64,000 nucleotides of DNA from Flavobacterium acetivorans (lineage in GTDB: Bacteria; Bacteroidota; Bacteroidia; Flavobacteriales; Flavobacteriaceae). Positions 14,628-24,679 of the stretch are shown in pieces. The stretch spans positions 2,604,001 through 2,668,000 of the forward strand of contig NZ_CP087132.1 of the NCBI RefSeq assembly GCF_020911885.1, given 5' to 3'. The position numbers were made by a program, and so were the translations under genes. The notes beneath the pieces were generated by a model. The model was not told where the DNA came from. It did not search any database and saw only the letters and a list, made by a program, of their open reading frames with translations. Each line of letters starts with the position of its first letter. Position 1 is the stretch's first letter.

Positions 14628-17600
14628 ATGAAAAATTATTCATTTTACAAAGGGGCTTCGGCTTTATGTTACCTGATAATTCTCGGGTTCATCCTAAGCA
14701 GCAGTCCAGCCCGAGCCAATAAGCTACTGAGGCCACTACCGTCTGAACGACAGCAAAACCAAATAAGCGGTACCATAACCGATGGTAAAACCCCTTTACC
14801 CGGTGTGACCATCACCATAAAAAGTCGTATCAATTATGCCGTCCTGTCAGACTTTGATGGTAAATATACCCTTGAAGCAAAAGCCAATGATACCTTGGTA
14901 GTAAGCTACATAGGCTATAAAACAGCCATAATCCCGATAAACTACCGCAAAAACATCCACATCCAATTACAGGAGGACATCACCTCCTTGCAGGAAGTCC
15001 GCATCAATGCCGGCTACTATTCCGTCAAGGAAAAGGAACGCACCGGAAGTATTGCCCGCATCACGTCCAAAGACATTGAGACCCAACCGGTGACCAATGT
15101 GCTGGCTACGATGCAGGGCAGAATGGCAGGGGTTAATATTACGCAGACTACGGGAATGCCAGGAGGAGGTTTTGATATCCAGATACGGGGACAAAATAGC
15201 CTGCGGTTTGATGGTAACAGCCCTATGTATATTGTGGACGGTGTGCCTTATGCTTCTGAGCCCATCGGAAGCCTTTTTACGTCTGGACATTTGCCACGAA
15301 GAACGAGTCCTTTAAATAGCATTAATCCTGGGGATATAGAGAGCATAGAAATATTGAAAGATGCCGATGCAACGGCTATTTATGGTTCACGTGGCGCCAA
15401 TGGTGTTGTGCTCATCACCACCAAAAGAGGAAAACCGGGCAAAACTACATTTACGGGAAGCCTATCTAGTGGTTCAGGGCATGTCACCCGATTTATGAAG
15501 CTAATGAATACCGAAGAGTACCTCTCAATGAGACGCGAAGCTTATGCCAATGATGGTGTTACAGCATATCCTGCCAGCGCCTATGACGTTAATGGAACTT
15601 GGGATCAAAACCGATATACGAATTGGCAAAAAGAATTATTGGGTGGGAACTCCAGTATCAGTACTATGCAAACTTCATTGTCAGGCGGTTCAAAACAAAC
15701 TCAATTCGTAGTAAGCGGTAACTACAATAAAGAAACGACAGTGTTTCCGGGGGACTATAAGTATGAAAAAGGAAATGTGCACATGAATCTGAATCATGAG
15801 TCGGAAGACCAACGGTTCAGGATTAATTTTACTACAGGCTATGTAGTACAAAACAACAATATGCCGACGGCTGATTTTATGAGTACAGCTTTAACGTTAG
15901 CGCCTAACGCGCCTTCGCTTTATGATGCCTTAGGGAATTTGAATTGGGAAAATGGCACTTATGACAATCCACTGCAAGTACTTGCGACAGACTTTAAAGG
16001 GAAAACTAATGATCTTATCGCTAGCTCGCTACTTTCTTATAGGCTGTTTAAGGGATTCGAAATCAAATCGAGTTTTGGTTATAGCGATTTGCGCTATAAA
16101 GAATTAAATCTGTTGCCTTCAACGATGTATAATCCCGCTTATGGTTTAGACAGTTCATCATCGTTGGTTTTTGAGAACAATACCAACCGCAATTCGTGGA
16201 TTATGGAACCGCAGGCTAACTACCAGTTTACGGCAGGCCAAGCCAAGATTGATTTACTTGCCGGTAGCACTTTTCAACAACAAACAGCGAACCAAATTGT
16301 GCATATGGGCTATGGTTTTGCGAGCAATGGTCTCATTGAAAATCCGGCATCGGCATCACTATTTTCTATTATGAACAGTGATGAAACAGTGTACAAATAC
16401 CAAGCCTTTTTCGGTAGGGCAAATATAAACTGGAAAGGCCGCTATTTCATCAACATGACGGCTAGGAGGGATGGATCAAGCCGGTTTGGAATGGCTAACC
16501 GGTTTGCATCCTTTGGGGCTGTTGGAGCATCATGGCTTTTCGCTGAGGAACCGATTATAAAAAACAATATAGAATTCCTCAGTTTTGGAAAGCTACGAGC
16601 CAGTTACGGTACTACCGGAAATGATCAGATAGGAGACTACCAATATCTTGATACCTACAGTACATCTGGAAGCAATTATCAAGGTACAAGCGGCTTACAA
16701 CCGACTGGATTATTCAATAAGGACTTTGGATGGGAAACTAACAGGAAACTTGAAGTAGCACTAGAAACAGGATTTGTGAAAGACCGTATTTTTTTGACTG
16801 CAGCTTGGTACCGAAACCGTTCTTCCAGCCAGTTGGTGGGAATCCCTCTACCAGGAATTACCGGATTTACCTCGATACAGGCAAATCTTGATGCAGTAGT
16901 ACAAAACAGTGGCTATGAATTGACCTTGCGCACCTCGAACCTACAAGGCGATAAATGGAGTTGGACAACAAGTTTTAATCTTACTCGCGCCAGGAACAAA
17001 CTACTTTCTTTTCCGGATCTGGAAGCTTCACCTTATCAATCTCAATTTGTCATTGGTAAACCTTTGAATATTGTTAAGGTATTCCATTATGTTGGTCTTG
17101 ATCCGCAGAGTGGTACTTATCAATTTCAGGACTTAAACGATGATGGAGTGCTATCGGCTAATGATGATAAGGGTTTTATAAAAGAACTGAACCCGAAGTT
17201 TTATGGCGGATTGCAGAACCAGTTGAAGTATGGAGCGGTGCAATTGGACTTTTTGTTTCAGTTTGTTAAGCAGGACAACTTCACAGAAGCATTTGGGGCC
17301 GTTTTGCCGGGAACCATGTCAAACCAGCCAGCATCGTTTGTGTCGCACTGGCAAACCCCGGGAGATAGTGGTCCTAATCAGCTTTATAGCACGGGTATCA
17401 ATTCTAATGCGCAGCGTGCAAATACACTTTACTCTCAAAGTGATGCGGTTATAGCGGATGCTTCTTACATCAGGTTGAAGAATATTTCGCTGACCTATGA
17501 TTTGCCGAAACAGTGGACAAAATCCTTTAGCTGTAAGCTGAGTCTTCAGGGACAAAATGTATTTTGTCTGACTTCTTATAAGGGAGCGGATCCTGAATTT

Positions 17601-17663
17601 AAAACAGCGGGTTTCATGCCTCCTTTACGTGTTTACAGCTCTACATTACAAATCACTTTTTAA
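14628..17663 (+). CDS. SusC/RagA-type TonB-dependent outer-membrane transporter
   Basis: The protein is about 1011 residues from the ATG at 14628. An earlier start at 14544 would add 28 residues before the signal peptide, which is unlikely. Order: signal peptide, carboxypeptidase-regulatory-like domain (QISGTITDGKTPLPGV..), plug (VTNVLATMQGRMAGVNI, IRGQNSLR, YIVDGVP, DATAIYGSRGANGVVLITTK), then a long beta-barrel ending in aromatic ITF. It imports a substrate with the SusD lipoprotein encoded 9 bases downstream. Co-location with a secreted S9 peptidase favours peptides over glycans. Base composition is visibly more GC-rich than the SusC at 51.6 kb, hinting at transfer. Confidence 0.93.
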   Translation: MKNYSFYKGASALCYLIILGFILSSSPARANKLLRPLPSERQQNQISGTITDGKTPLPGVTITIKSRINYAVLSDFDGKYTLEAKANDTLVVSYIGYKTAIIPINYRKNIHIQLQEDITSLQEVRINAGYYSVKEKERTGSIARITSKDIETQPVTNVLATMQGRMAGVNITQTTGMPGGGFDIQIRGQNSLRFDGNSPMYIVDGVPYASEPIGSLFTSGHLPRRTSPLNSINPGDIESIEILKDADATAIYGSRGANGVVLITTKRGKPGKTTFTGSLSSGSGHVTRFMKLMNTEEYLSMRREAYANDGVTAYPASAYDVNGTWDQNRYTNWQKELLGGNSSISTMQTSLSGGSKQTQFVVSGNYNKETTVFPGDYKYEKGNVHMNLNHESEDQRFRINFTTGYVVQNNNMPTADFMSTALTLAPNAPSLYDALGNLNWENGTYDNPLQVLATDFKGKTNDLIASSLLSYRLFKGFEIKSSFGYSDLRYKELNLLPSTMYNPAYGLDSSSSLVFENNTNRNSWIMEPQANYQFTAGQAKIDLLAGSTFQQQTANQIVHMGYGFASNGLIENPASASLFSIMNSDETVYKYQAFFGRANINWKGRYFINMTARRDGSSRFGMANRFASFGAVGASWLFAEEPIIKNNIEFLSFGKLRASYGTTGNDQIGDYQYLDTYSTSGSNYQGTSGLQPTGLFNKDFGWETNRKLEVALETGFVKDRIFLTAAWYRNRSSSQLVGIPLPGITGFTSIQANLDAVVQNSGYELTLRTSNLQGDKWSWTTSFNLTRARNKLLSFPDLEASPYQSQFVIGKPLNIVKVFHYVGLDPQSGTYQFQDLNDDGVLSANDDKGFIKELNPKFYGGLQNQLKYGAVQLDFLFQFVKQDNFTEAFGAVLPGTMSNQPASFVSHWQTPGDSGPNQLYSTGINSNAQRANTLYSQSDAVIADASYIRLKNISLTYDLPKQWTKSFSCKLSLQGQNVFCLTSYKGADPEFKTAGFMPPLRVYSSTLQITF

Positions 17664-17671
17664 CTGAAGCC

Positions 17672-19066
17672 ATGAAAAATATACTATTAAAGAAAGAGAT
17701 GTTACCTATTTGGATTATTGGTATTGCTATACTATTGACAAACTGTGATAGCTTTACAGAAGTTGCCCTTCCAGAGTCACAGCTTACTGCTGATGCTGTT
17801 TTTAAAGATCCTATTACCGCTAATGCTGCCATGACTGATATTTACACAAAAATGCGCGACAATGGAATGTTCACTGGACTATTTACAGGATTATCGAACC
17901 AGTTGGGGATCTACAGTGATGAACTAACCTCTTATTACAATCCGGGTAGTTTATCATTTAATTTCGGTAATAATGCTTTGCAAGCATCGGGAACGGAAAT
18001 AGCGCAATTATGGAACAGTAGTTATAGCCAAATTTATGCTGCCAATGCTGTGATTGAGGGTGTGGATCATTCTGTTTATCTGCCAGAACCTGACCGTAAC
18101 CAATTGAAAGGAGAAGCCCTTTTTGTACGAGCGCTGATTCATTTCTATTTGGTAAACTCCTTTGGTGGCGTACCGTATACTAAAACTACTAATTATGCCG
18201 TAAACCGCATTGCACATCGTACTGCTGAAAATGATGCGCTGCTCTTAGTCAAATCGGATCTTGAGCAGGCTATTGCACTTTTACCCGAATCATATAGTAG
18301 TCCGGAACGTGTAAGGCCAAACCGCTATGCGGCTTATGCCATGCTGGCGAGAGTTAACCTTTATCTCCATTTATGGGATGAGGCTTCTAATGCTGCTTCT
18401 GCCGTTCTGAATCAAACAGACGTTTATGTCTGGGAGAATGATCTTGATAAAATTTTTCTCAAAGAAAGCACTACTACGATTTGGCAATTGATGCCCGCAA
18501 TGTTGGGAGACAATACTAAGGAAGCTAAAACATTTCTGTTTTTTAGCGGGCCACCACCTTCATCATCGCTATCACCGACTACTCTTAATGCATTTGAGGC
18601 CAATGATAAAAGAAAAGGGCATTGGACAAAAATGATAACTAAGGGTGTAAATAGTTGGTCTCACGCTTATAAATATAAAGCATCTTCCAACACGGGGAGT
18701 TCTGTAGAATATTCGATTGTGCTCCGACTTGCGGAGCAGTATCTGATTCGTGCGGAAGCAAGGGCGCAGCAAGGTGATTTAGTTGGTGCTAAAGAGGATC
18801 TGAATAAGATAAGGAATACAGCAGGCTTAGATGATACACCAGCAACAAGCAGTACAGAAATTATTGCTGCCGTGCTAAAGGAGCGCCAAACAGAACTGTT
18901 TTGTGAATTTGGACACCGTTTCTTTGATCTAAAAAGAAATGGTCTATTGGATACTGCATTGTCTCCTGAAAAACCGGGTTGGAATACTACAGATAGATTA
19001 CTTCCGCTACCTCAAAAAGAATTACTGTTAAACCCAAATCTAGCTCCACAAAATGAAAGTTACTAG
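17672..19066 (+). CDS. SusD/RagB-type outer-membrane lipoprotein
   Basis: This protein of 464 residues, short for the family, has a lipoprotein signal with the modified Cys in ILLTNCDS. Helical TPR-like repeats follow (FVRALIHFYLVNSFGGVPY is a SusD hallmark), and the C terminus contains KERQTELFCEFGHRFFDLKRNG. It forms the lid of the SusC barrel at the cell surface and captures the ligand. It is followed by the S9 peptidase gene 13 bases downstream, so the three genes form one operon. Confidence 0.93.
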   Translation: MKNILLKKEMLPIWIIGIAILLTNCDSFTEVALPESQLTADAVFKDPITANAAMTDIYTKMRDNGMFTGLFTGLSNQLGIYSDELTSYYNPGSLSFNFGNNALQASGTEIAQLWNSSYSQIYAANAVIEGVDHSVYLPEPDRNQLKGEALFVRALIHFYLVNSFGGVPYTKTTNYAVNRIAHRTAENDALLLVKSDLEQAIALLPESYSSPERVRPNRYAAYAMLARVNLYLHLWDEASNAASAVLNQTDVYVWENDLDKIFLKESTTTIWQLMPAMLGDNTKEAKTFLFFSGPPPSSSLSPTTLNAFEANDKRKGHWTKMITKGVNSWSHAYKYKASSNTGSSVEYSIVLRLAEQYLIRAEARAQQGDLVGAKEDLNKIRNTAGLDDTPATSSTEIIAAVLKERQTELFCEFGHRFFDLKRNGLLDTALSPEKPGWNTTDRLLPLPQKELLLNPNLAPQNESY

Positions 19067-19079
19067 AAAAGCTCAGAAA

Positions 19080-21641
19080 ATGAAAAAGCTTCATCATTCT
19101 TTTTTATTCCGTTTGGTTGCTTATTATTTTTTACTGGTTAGCTGCCCTGCAATAGGGCAGGTTTTACAAAAGAAAACGGTACCGGAAGAAGATTATCATT
19201 TATGGAGCACTATGCTATCGCACAGTATTTCTGATAGGGGAGACTGGGCAAGTTACAGCCTGCATTACGATACAGCTGATACGCTATTTGTTATAGCAAC
19301 AAAAAGCAGAAAAAAATACGCATTCCCTCATGGTAGAAATGGGGAGTTTAATGGTGAAAATTGGTTCGCTTGTAAACAGAATGATACATTGGTTATGCAA
19401 GACTTGACATCAGGAAAAGTCAATTACTTCCCCAAGATTAGCAGCTATTCATTTTCGGGAGATGGCAAGCATCTAATATTGATTAGCGTGGATCAAAATA
19501 ACAGCCAACACTTAACAGTGAAAAATAGGCTTGGCGAAACCGTGGCTATGGTAGACAATCTCAGCGAATGGGCATGGAATGCACGCAAGAATACTATTGC
19601 TTATATTGATGGAAAAGAGAAGGTTCAGATTCTTGAAATATTTGACAATTATGCGAAAAAAGAGATTCCGGTTTTAACTATGGGGGAGATTAAAAACCTG
19701 AGCTGGCTCAATCAGACTATTACATTTATTCAAAATACCGGCTCGAGTGGCAAGCTGTATGCTTATCGATTAGAAACAGGGAAGCTTTTGTCATTTGATC
19801 CGGAAAGCTGTTCCAATTTTCCTAATGATATGAGCATAGCCTCTAGTTTTGGTTCGATTAAGATTTCAAATGATGAAAAGCGTATCTTTTTTATGTTGAA
19901 AGAACAGATATCAAATAAAGGCACAACCGAAGTAGTTCAAGTCTGGAATGGAAATGACAAGCAAATCTATCCTCATTTAAAAATGTACGGTGATTTTACA
20001 TTACAGGATAAGCTCGCTGTATGGTTTGTAGATACTGGGCGGTTTTTACAGCTTAGCGATAGGGAAGAGCCTTATGTACTAATCAGTAGCGCCGGAGATT
20101 ATACATTGACTTGGAATGAATTCGAATCTGAGCCACATTTTGATGGTATAGGATTGAGAGATATTTATGTAACTGCAATTGAGACGGGTACAAAGCGATT
20201 GTTGCTCAAAGGATATCCTGGGACGGGAATGGAGCCGGCATTTTCTCCCAAAGGCAATTACTTATCTTATTCAGTAAATGGTGACTGGTGGGTGTATGAT
20301 TTCAAGAAGGATGAACACCGAAACATTACTCGAGATTTGGGCTTTCCAGTTCGTGATATCGATTATGATCGTGCGGGGCAAGTTCCTTTATATGGTATTG
20401 CAGGGTGGAGCATAGACGATAACTCTCTTTTTATTTATGACCAGTTTGATATTTGGATGATTAGCGCCGACGGAAAGACAAAGAAACGGTTGACCAAGGG
20501 GCGTGAACATAAAACTACTTTTCGTTTTGCAACTGCCCAACGCAGGCTACCCTCTAAGTCCGATTATATGGATCGGACCAATGCTATCATCAATTATTCG
20601 ACGCAGTGGATTTTATCTGCTCATAATACAGTAACCGGCTACAGCGGATTATACTCGTATGATTCAAAAACTGCTGCGCGTCCAATTTTATGGGAATACA
20701 AAAGAACTGACCGTGTGGTAAAGGCGAAAAATAGTAACGCTTTTACTTTTATCTCGCAGAATTTTGATGCGCCCCCAGAGTTGCTGTTTGTCGATGCTCT
20801 TGGGAAACCAAAAGAATTGTATCGCAGTAATCCGCAACACAAGAAATATTTATGGGCTAAGGCTGAGAAGGTTTCGTATGTTGTAGATGGAAAAACCTTA
20901 TCGGGCATTTTAATTTATCCTGCGGATTTTGATCCTACGATCAAGTATCCTATGATTGTTAACATTTATGAAAGACAAGGAGGTAGTTTACATCGGTACG
21001 TTAACCCGACGCTATTGAACGAGAATGGGATAAACTTTTCGGTACTTTCATCCAAAGGTTATTTTATTCTTTTGCCAGATCTCGTTTACCAATTGGGTCA
21101 GCCGGGTGAATCAGCAAAAAAATGTGTATTGGCTGCAGTTGATGCGGTTCTTTTAAAATATAATGTTGACCCCAATAGAATTGGATTAACAGGGCACTCC
21201 TTTGGCGGATTCGAAACAGACTACATTATAGCAAAAACGGACCGATTTGCAGCCGCTGTCTCCGGTGCGGCTATTACAGATTTGGTATCAAGTTATCTTT
21301 ATTGTAACAGTAATTATGCGACTTCAGAATTTTTTCGATATGAAATTGATCAGGAACGTATAGGATTGTCTTTATTTGAAGGGATGTCAAGTTACCTCAA
21401 CAATTCACCTGTGCTACTGGCTCAAAATGTAACAACACCTCTATTGGCATGGACAGGAGATGAAGACAAACAGGTGCATTATTTTCAAAGCATCGAGTTT
21501 TATTTTGCTTTGAGAAGGTTGAAGAAAGAACATACTTTGCTTATTTATCCCGAGGAATCTCACACAATAATAGACAAGAAAAATCAAGCAGATCTAACAA
21601 AACGAATTGAAGCCTGGTTTGCGAAATATTTAAAATCTTAA
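19080..21641 (+). CDS. Secreted S9 (prolyl-oligopeptidase family) peptidase
   Basis: The protein has 853 residues from the ATG at 19080; the upstream in-frame ATG at 19053 overlaps the SusD gene. A signal peptide leads into a beta-propeller (about residues 40-600), then an alpha/beta-hydrolase domain. The nucleophile Ser is in GLTGHSFGGFE, the Asp in WTGDEDKQVHY and the His in PEESHTI. S9 enzymes cleave short peptides, and dipeptidyl peptidase or acylaminoacyl peptidase activity is possible. Coupling to SusC/D suggests processing of imported peptides in the periplasm. A strong terminator follows at 21648. Confidence 0.9.
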   Translation: MKKLHHSFLFRLVAYYFLLVSCPAIGQVLQKKTVPEEDYHLWSTMLSHSISDRGDWASYSLHYDTADTLFVIATKSRKKYAFPHGRNGEFNGENWFACKQNDTLVMQDLTSGKVNYFPKISSYSFSGDGKHLILISVDQNNSQHLTVKNRLGETVAMVDNLSEWAWNARKNTIAYIDGKEKVQILEIFDNYAKKEIPVLTMGEIKNLSWLNQTITFIQNTGSSGKLYAYRLETGKLLSFDPESCSNFPNDMSIASSFGSIKISNDEKRIFFMLKEQISNKGTTEVVQVWNGNDKQIYPHLKMYGDFTLQDKLAVWFVDTGRFLQLSDREEPYVLISSAGDYTLTWNEFESEPHFDGIGLRDIYVTAIETGTKRLLLKGYPGTGMEPAFSPKGNYLSYSVNGDWWVYDFKKDEHRNITRDLGFPVRDIDYDRAGQVPLYGIAGWSIDDNSLFIYDQFDIWMISADGKTKKRLTKGREHKTTFRFATAQRRLPSKSDYMDRTNAIINYSTQWILSAHNTVTGYSGLYSYDSKTAARPILWEYKRTDRVVKAKNSNAFTFISQNFDAPPELLFVDALGKPKELYRSNPQHKKYLWAKAEKVSYVVDGKTLSGILIYPADFDPTIKYPMIVNIYERQGGSLHRYVNPTLLNENGINFSVLSSKGYFILLPDLVYQLGQPGESAKKCVLAAVDAVLLKYNVDPNRIGLTGHSFGGFETDYIIAKTDRFAAAVSGAAITDLVSSYLYCNSNYATSEFFRYEIDQERIGLSLFEGMSSYLNNSPVLLAQNVTTPLLAWTGDEDKQVHYFQSIEFYFALRRLKKEHTLLIYPEESHTIIDKKNQADLTKRIEAWFAKYLKS

Positions 21642-21647
21642 ATTGAA

Positions 21648-21677
21648 AAGCCGTCACATTTGTGACGGCTTTTTTTT
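21648..21677 (+). terminator. Intrinsic terminator of the SusC-SusD-S9 operon
   Basis: AAGCCGTCAC/GTGACGGCTT is a perfect 10-base stem with a 4-base loop and a T tail. It lies 7 bases after the S9 gene and just before the stop codon of the convergent DUF6520 gene. Confidence 0.9.
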
Positions 21678-21681
21678 AAAA

Positions 21682-21960
21682 TTAAGGAATGCTTCTAAAC
21701 AACATGGTCGGACATTGGTTGTCGCTTATGTAACGATACAACTGCGAATTATCAATACTTGACTTACAAAGCTGACCTGGAGCGTTATCACACCATTCTA
21801 CGGGTTGACAAGGCGGTGTACCACCTACTACCTTTTTATAGCCGGTTTCACCAGCTAATCCGGCGGTATTCTTTTCCATCGCATTGGAGGCGAAAGCTCC
21901 AACTAATCCGAGAGCAACAAATGCTACCGGCATAACGAATTTAAAAAATTTAGTTTTCAT
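21682..21960 (-). CDS. Small secreted DUF6520-family protein
   Basis: This 92-residue protein has an N-terminal hydrophobic segment (VMPVAFVALGLVGAFASNA), then GYKKVVGGTPPC and four Cys residues (CQPVEWC, GQLC, NQC) in the last 45 residues. DUF6520 is a family of small, often multicopy secreted proteins of Flavobacteriia with unknown role. It is the first partner of a MauE-like redox membrane protein encoded ~90 bases upstream on the same strand. The cysteines could therefore be substrates of that system. The resemblance to peptide precursors (short leader, Gly-Gly region) is noted without further evidence. Confidence 0.7.
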   Translation of the reverse strand: MKTKFFKFVMPVAFVALGLVGAFASNAMEKNTAGLAGETGYKKVVGGTPPCQPVEWCDNAPGQLCKSSIDNSQLYRYISDNQCPTMLFRSIP

Positions 21961-22051
21961 AATAATAAAAATTAAAAGTTCTGATCTACTCTTTTTTACA
22001 GGTTTTCGATCTTGTCCTGCTATTTGGCCAATAGATTGCTTAGTCGGTTTA

Positions 22052-23557
22052 TCACCGTCTCTGTATTTTATAATTAGCTGTAATCAAGGGCTGTAGTTTG
22101 TAGCTTATAAGGTGATTTCCAACCAGGGCGTAAAGCTTATCACCATGTACTATTAAATCACGTAACTTTTGTTTGTCGATATCGTAGACATAGAAGCTTT
22201 CGATATAACTATTTGAAGAGATAGTATAGCTATCTACAATACTGGCAAGCTTCCACATTTCTAAGCTTTCATACCTACCGGGGATATTACTGTTTACAAA
22301 GAGTACATTGCCATAAACGGCTGCGGTTTTATTAACAAGCAATGGTCTTTTTGCAAATTTTCGCTCACCACGTTTTTCTAAATCTACTAATTCAATATTG
22401 GAATGGGCGATAGTGTCAATTGTATTGCCTCTGAAATCAATATTTAGTTTAGGATCAGCGACAATAAACTGATTCCGGTAGGCATACAAGTAGATTATTC
22501 TGTTTATTCCGTCGCTATACAGTAACGAGCCATCAGTATCGAATAGGCCATCAATTTGTTTTTGCAACAAATTAGGGTTTAACACTGTTTTTGTAGTAGA
22601 GAGTAAGTCAACTTTACCTAATACACTTTCACCACTACCACGTTTTTGTACGCGAACTGCCATAGACGTTGAGTCAATTGGTTCTGCAAAGCTAAAGTAC
22701 TCAGAGCCACTTTTGTATAACTTCGCCTTCCAGTCCGAAATTTTGCCCCTGAATATGCAAGGAACCATTCCATCATAAATGTAAAAATAGGGTGCCTTTA
22801 CTTTAATTGTCAGTGAACGAAATGGCAGGTCGATTTTGTCAAGAGTGATATGGTGCGTCGTAGTTTTATTTAAGGCAGTATCGATAACTGTCATTAATAA
22901 TTGTGAAGTTGTGTTTCCCAAATAAACTTGACCATCATCTGCACCTGCAAAATAGTATGACCTTAATTTGAGGTTATAATCCTTTATTTTTGTTGCAGGA
23001 GCACTGGATAAACGCCGAACAAATTTGTTGTGATAGCTGTGGATATTCTCTGAGATTAAAAATAAAACAACTACGATAATAATACTCGTTACTGCGGAAC
23101 TGGATACCACAATTAATTTCTTTTTTATGGTAATATAGGGTGTTGGTTGCAGCCAAATTCCAATCAGTGCCAAGAATACAAATCCTATATTGAAAATCAA
23201 ATGTTCATGCCAGTCCATTTTTTCTAAAATACCGCCGCAAGAACAAGGAACAAATACACTGTGATTTAAAACAATATAGATGTAAGCGGTAAACATTAGC
23301 ATTAATGCAAAAGAGGATACTAAGGCTGCATACCTAAACTTTGGTAAGATTAATAAGGCGACAATTAAAAGTTCAACTGATGGGACCGCCCATGCTATTT
23401 GTTCGGCAAAAGAACTCAAGAGCGGTGATTGTCCCAGCTGCTGTTTGAAATTCTCAAAATCCAGCAGCTTACTCACTGCGGCATAAACAAACAATAGGAT
23501 ATACAGCAGGCAGATAATTTCGAGAATAATACTTTTGGTGGTGGCACTTAGTTTCAT
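22052..23557 (-). CDS. MauE/DoxX-type redox membrane protein with large extracytoplasmic domain
   Basis: This protein of 501 residues begins with an N-terminal MauE-like domain (about residues 1-140) of four membrane helices with the CSCGG cysteine pair in the loop FVPCSCGGIL. A fifth membrane helix (about 148-170) is followed by ~330 residues of beta-rich extracytoplasmic sequence resembling a six-bladed propeller. MauE proteins help form disulphides or maintain thiols in secreted partners. It lies directly upstream of the DUF6520 gene on the same strand and probably shares its transcript. Confidence 0.72.
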   Translation of the reverse strand: MKLSATTKSIILEIICLLYILLFVYAAVSKLLDFENFKQQLGQSPLLSSFAEQIAWAVPSVELLIVALLILPKFRYAALVSSFALMLMFTAYIYIVLNHSVFVPCSCGGILEKMDWHEHLIFNIGFVFLALIGIWLQPTPYITIKKKLIVVSSSAVTSIIIVVVLFLISENIHSYHNKFVRRLSSAPATKIKDYNLKLRSYYFAGADDGQVYLGNTTSQLLMTVIDTALNKTTTHHITLDKIDLPFRSLTIKVKAPYFYIYDGMVPCIFRGKISDWKAKLYKSGSEYFSFAEPIDSTSMAVRVQKRGSGESVLGKVDLLSTTKTVLNPNLLQKQIDGLFDTDGSLLYSDGINRIIYLYAYRNQFIVADPKLNIDFRGNTIDTIAHSNIELVDLEKRGERKFAKRPLLVNKTAAVYGNVLFVNSNIPGRYESLEMWKLASIVDSYTISSNSYIESFYVYDIDKQKLRDLIVHGDKLYALVGNHLISYKLQPLITANYKIQRR

Positions 23558-23909
23558 ATCGGGAAATTTTAAATTTAATCCGATATAAAATTCCGAAAAA
23601 TAAAAATAGAAGTGTTATCAATTAGGGAGCTTGACTTATCCAAAAAGGAGTTTTTTTAATGCTAGGTTTCCCATACTTTTTCGCTAATACTTCTTTCCTT
23701 CACAGCCCAAAATTTAATACGGCGCGAAGTCGAAGGGCAAAACACAACACGCATACCCCCTACCTTTAACCGATACTCAATAACTGATACCCAACAAACA
23801 CAAATACAGCAGTTTCTACTTAAAGTACAAGTTTTCCATTTTCAGCTTCTTTAGGGCCGGTTCGAACCGAAAAATTCACTTTTCAACTACAACCCAGAAC
23901 AGATAACCG
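23558..23909. other. Intergenic region between MauE-like and AraC-like genes
   Basis: I see no gene in these ~350 bases. The segment 23755-23940 contains degenerate GATAACC/CCATAACCC-type strings like those at 13.7 and 14.1 kb. Confidence 0.5.
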
Positions 23910-24530
23910 TTAACAGACAACCCATAACCCATAACTCATAGCCCAGAGCTCAGTACTCACCATCCATAATAAAACACCTGAAAGCCTTCTCTTAACGTCC
24001 ATTGGGGTATAACCGAATCGTTTTTTAAAAGCCCTAGAAAAATTAGGATAGATCGGATATCCTGCCATAATAGCAATGCTTTTTAAGGGTATTGTCGTCT
24101 GTTGGATCAAAAGATGGGCTCTTTTTAACCGTTCAATAGCATAAAATTCGTAAATGCCCATTTTAAACAAATGCTTAAATCCATATTTCAGTTTATTTTC
24201 ATTGGTTCCAAAAATCCTCGAAAGTGCTTTCATAGAAGGTAATGGCAAGTCCAAATGGTTTAAAATATAATCATAAACATCCTGCATCAATTGTACATCA
24301 GAATAGCTATTGAGTACACCAGACAAATCGGGATCATCAGCGGAAACTAAAGTTTCAGCAGCTATAGTGTTCGCGATGACAGTAATGACCGCACTAACTA
24401 GAATAGAGGTACCGGGTGTCAGTCTTGAAATAGTGCAAAAGCAAGGAACAACCAATTGATCTTGGGTCCTATAAATGAGCTCATGGGTACTATTGTACCT
24501 CGTGTCCTGAACTAATGCTGCAAATTCCAG
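23910..24530 (-). pseudogene. AraC-family regulator truncated by IS21
   Basis: The C-terminal AraC DNA-binding domain is intact: first HTH LPLPSMKALSRIFGTNENKL, second IPLKSIAIMAGYPIYPNFSR, then AFKKRFGYTPMDVKRRL. A nominal start at 24455 is a TTG, but the frame stays open upstream (LEFAALVQDTR...) up to the IS21 end at about 24531. The remainder of the gene is not found beyond the IS at 27.18 kb. The gene has therefore lost its 5' part, and such regulators often sit beside SusC/D-type operons. Its last codons come from repeat-like sequence. Confidence 0.7.
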
Positions 24531-24679
24531 TGATATTGACCACCCAATTCCAATTTAAAGTGAGCACCTGATTCCAATTCAAAATGACCACCTAATTCCG
24601 GAGCAAAATGACCACCTCCATTTTTCATTAAAAACAACTTTTTTTCATCTGTTAATTAGTATTCAAATATACTTAAATA

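Noticed and set aside
23910..24455. Treating the AraC-like frame as a complete small regulator
   Set aside because: The start is a TTG in mid-sequence and the frame stays open to the IS21 edge, so truncation is more likely.
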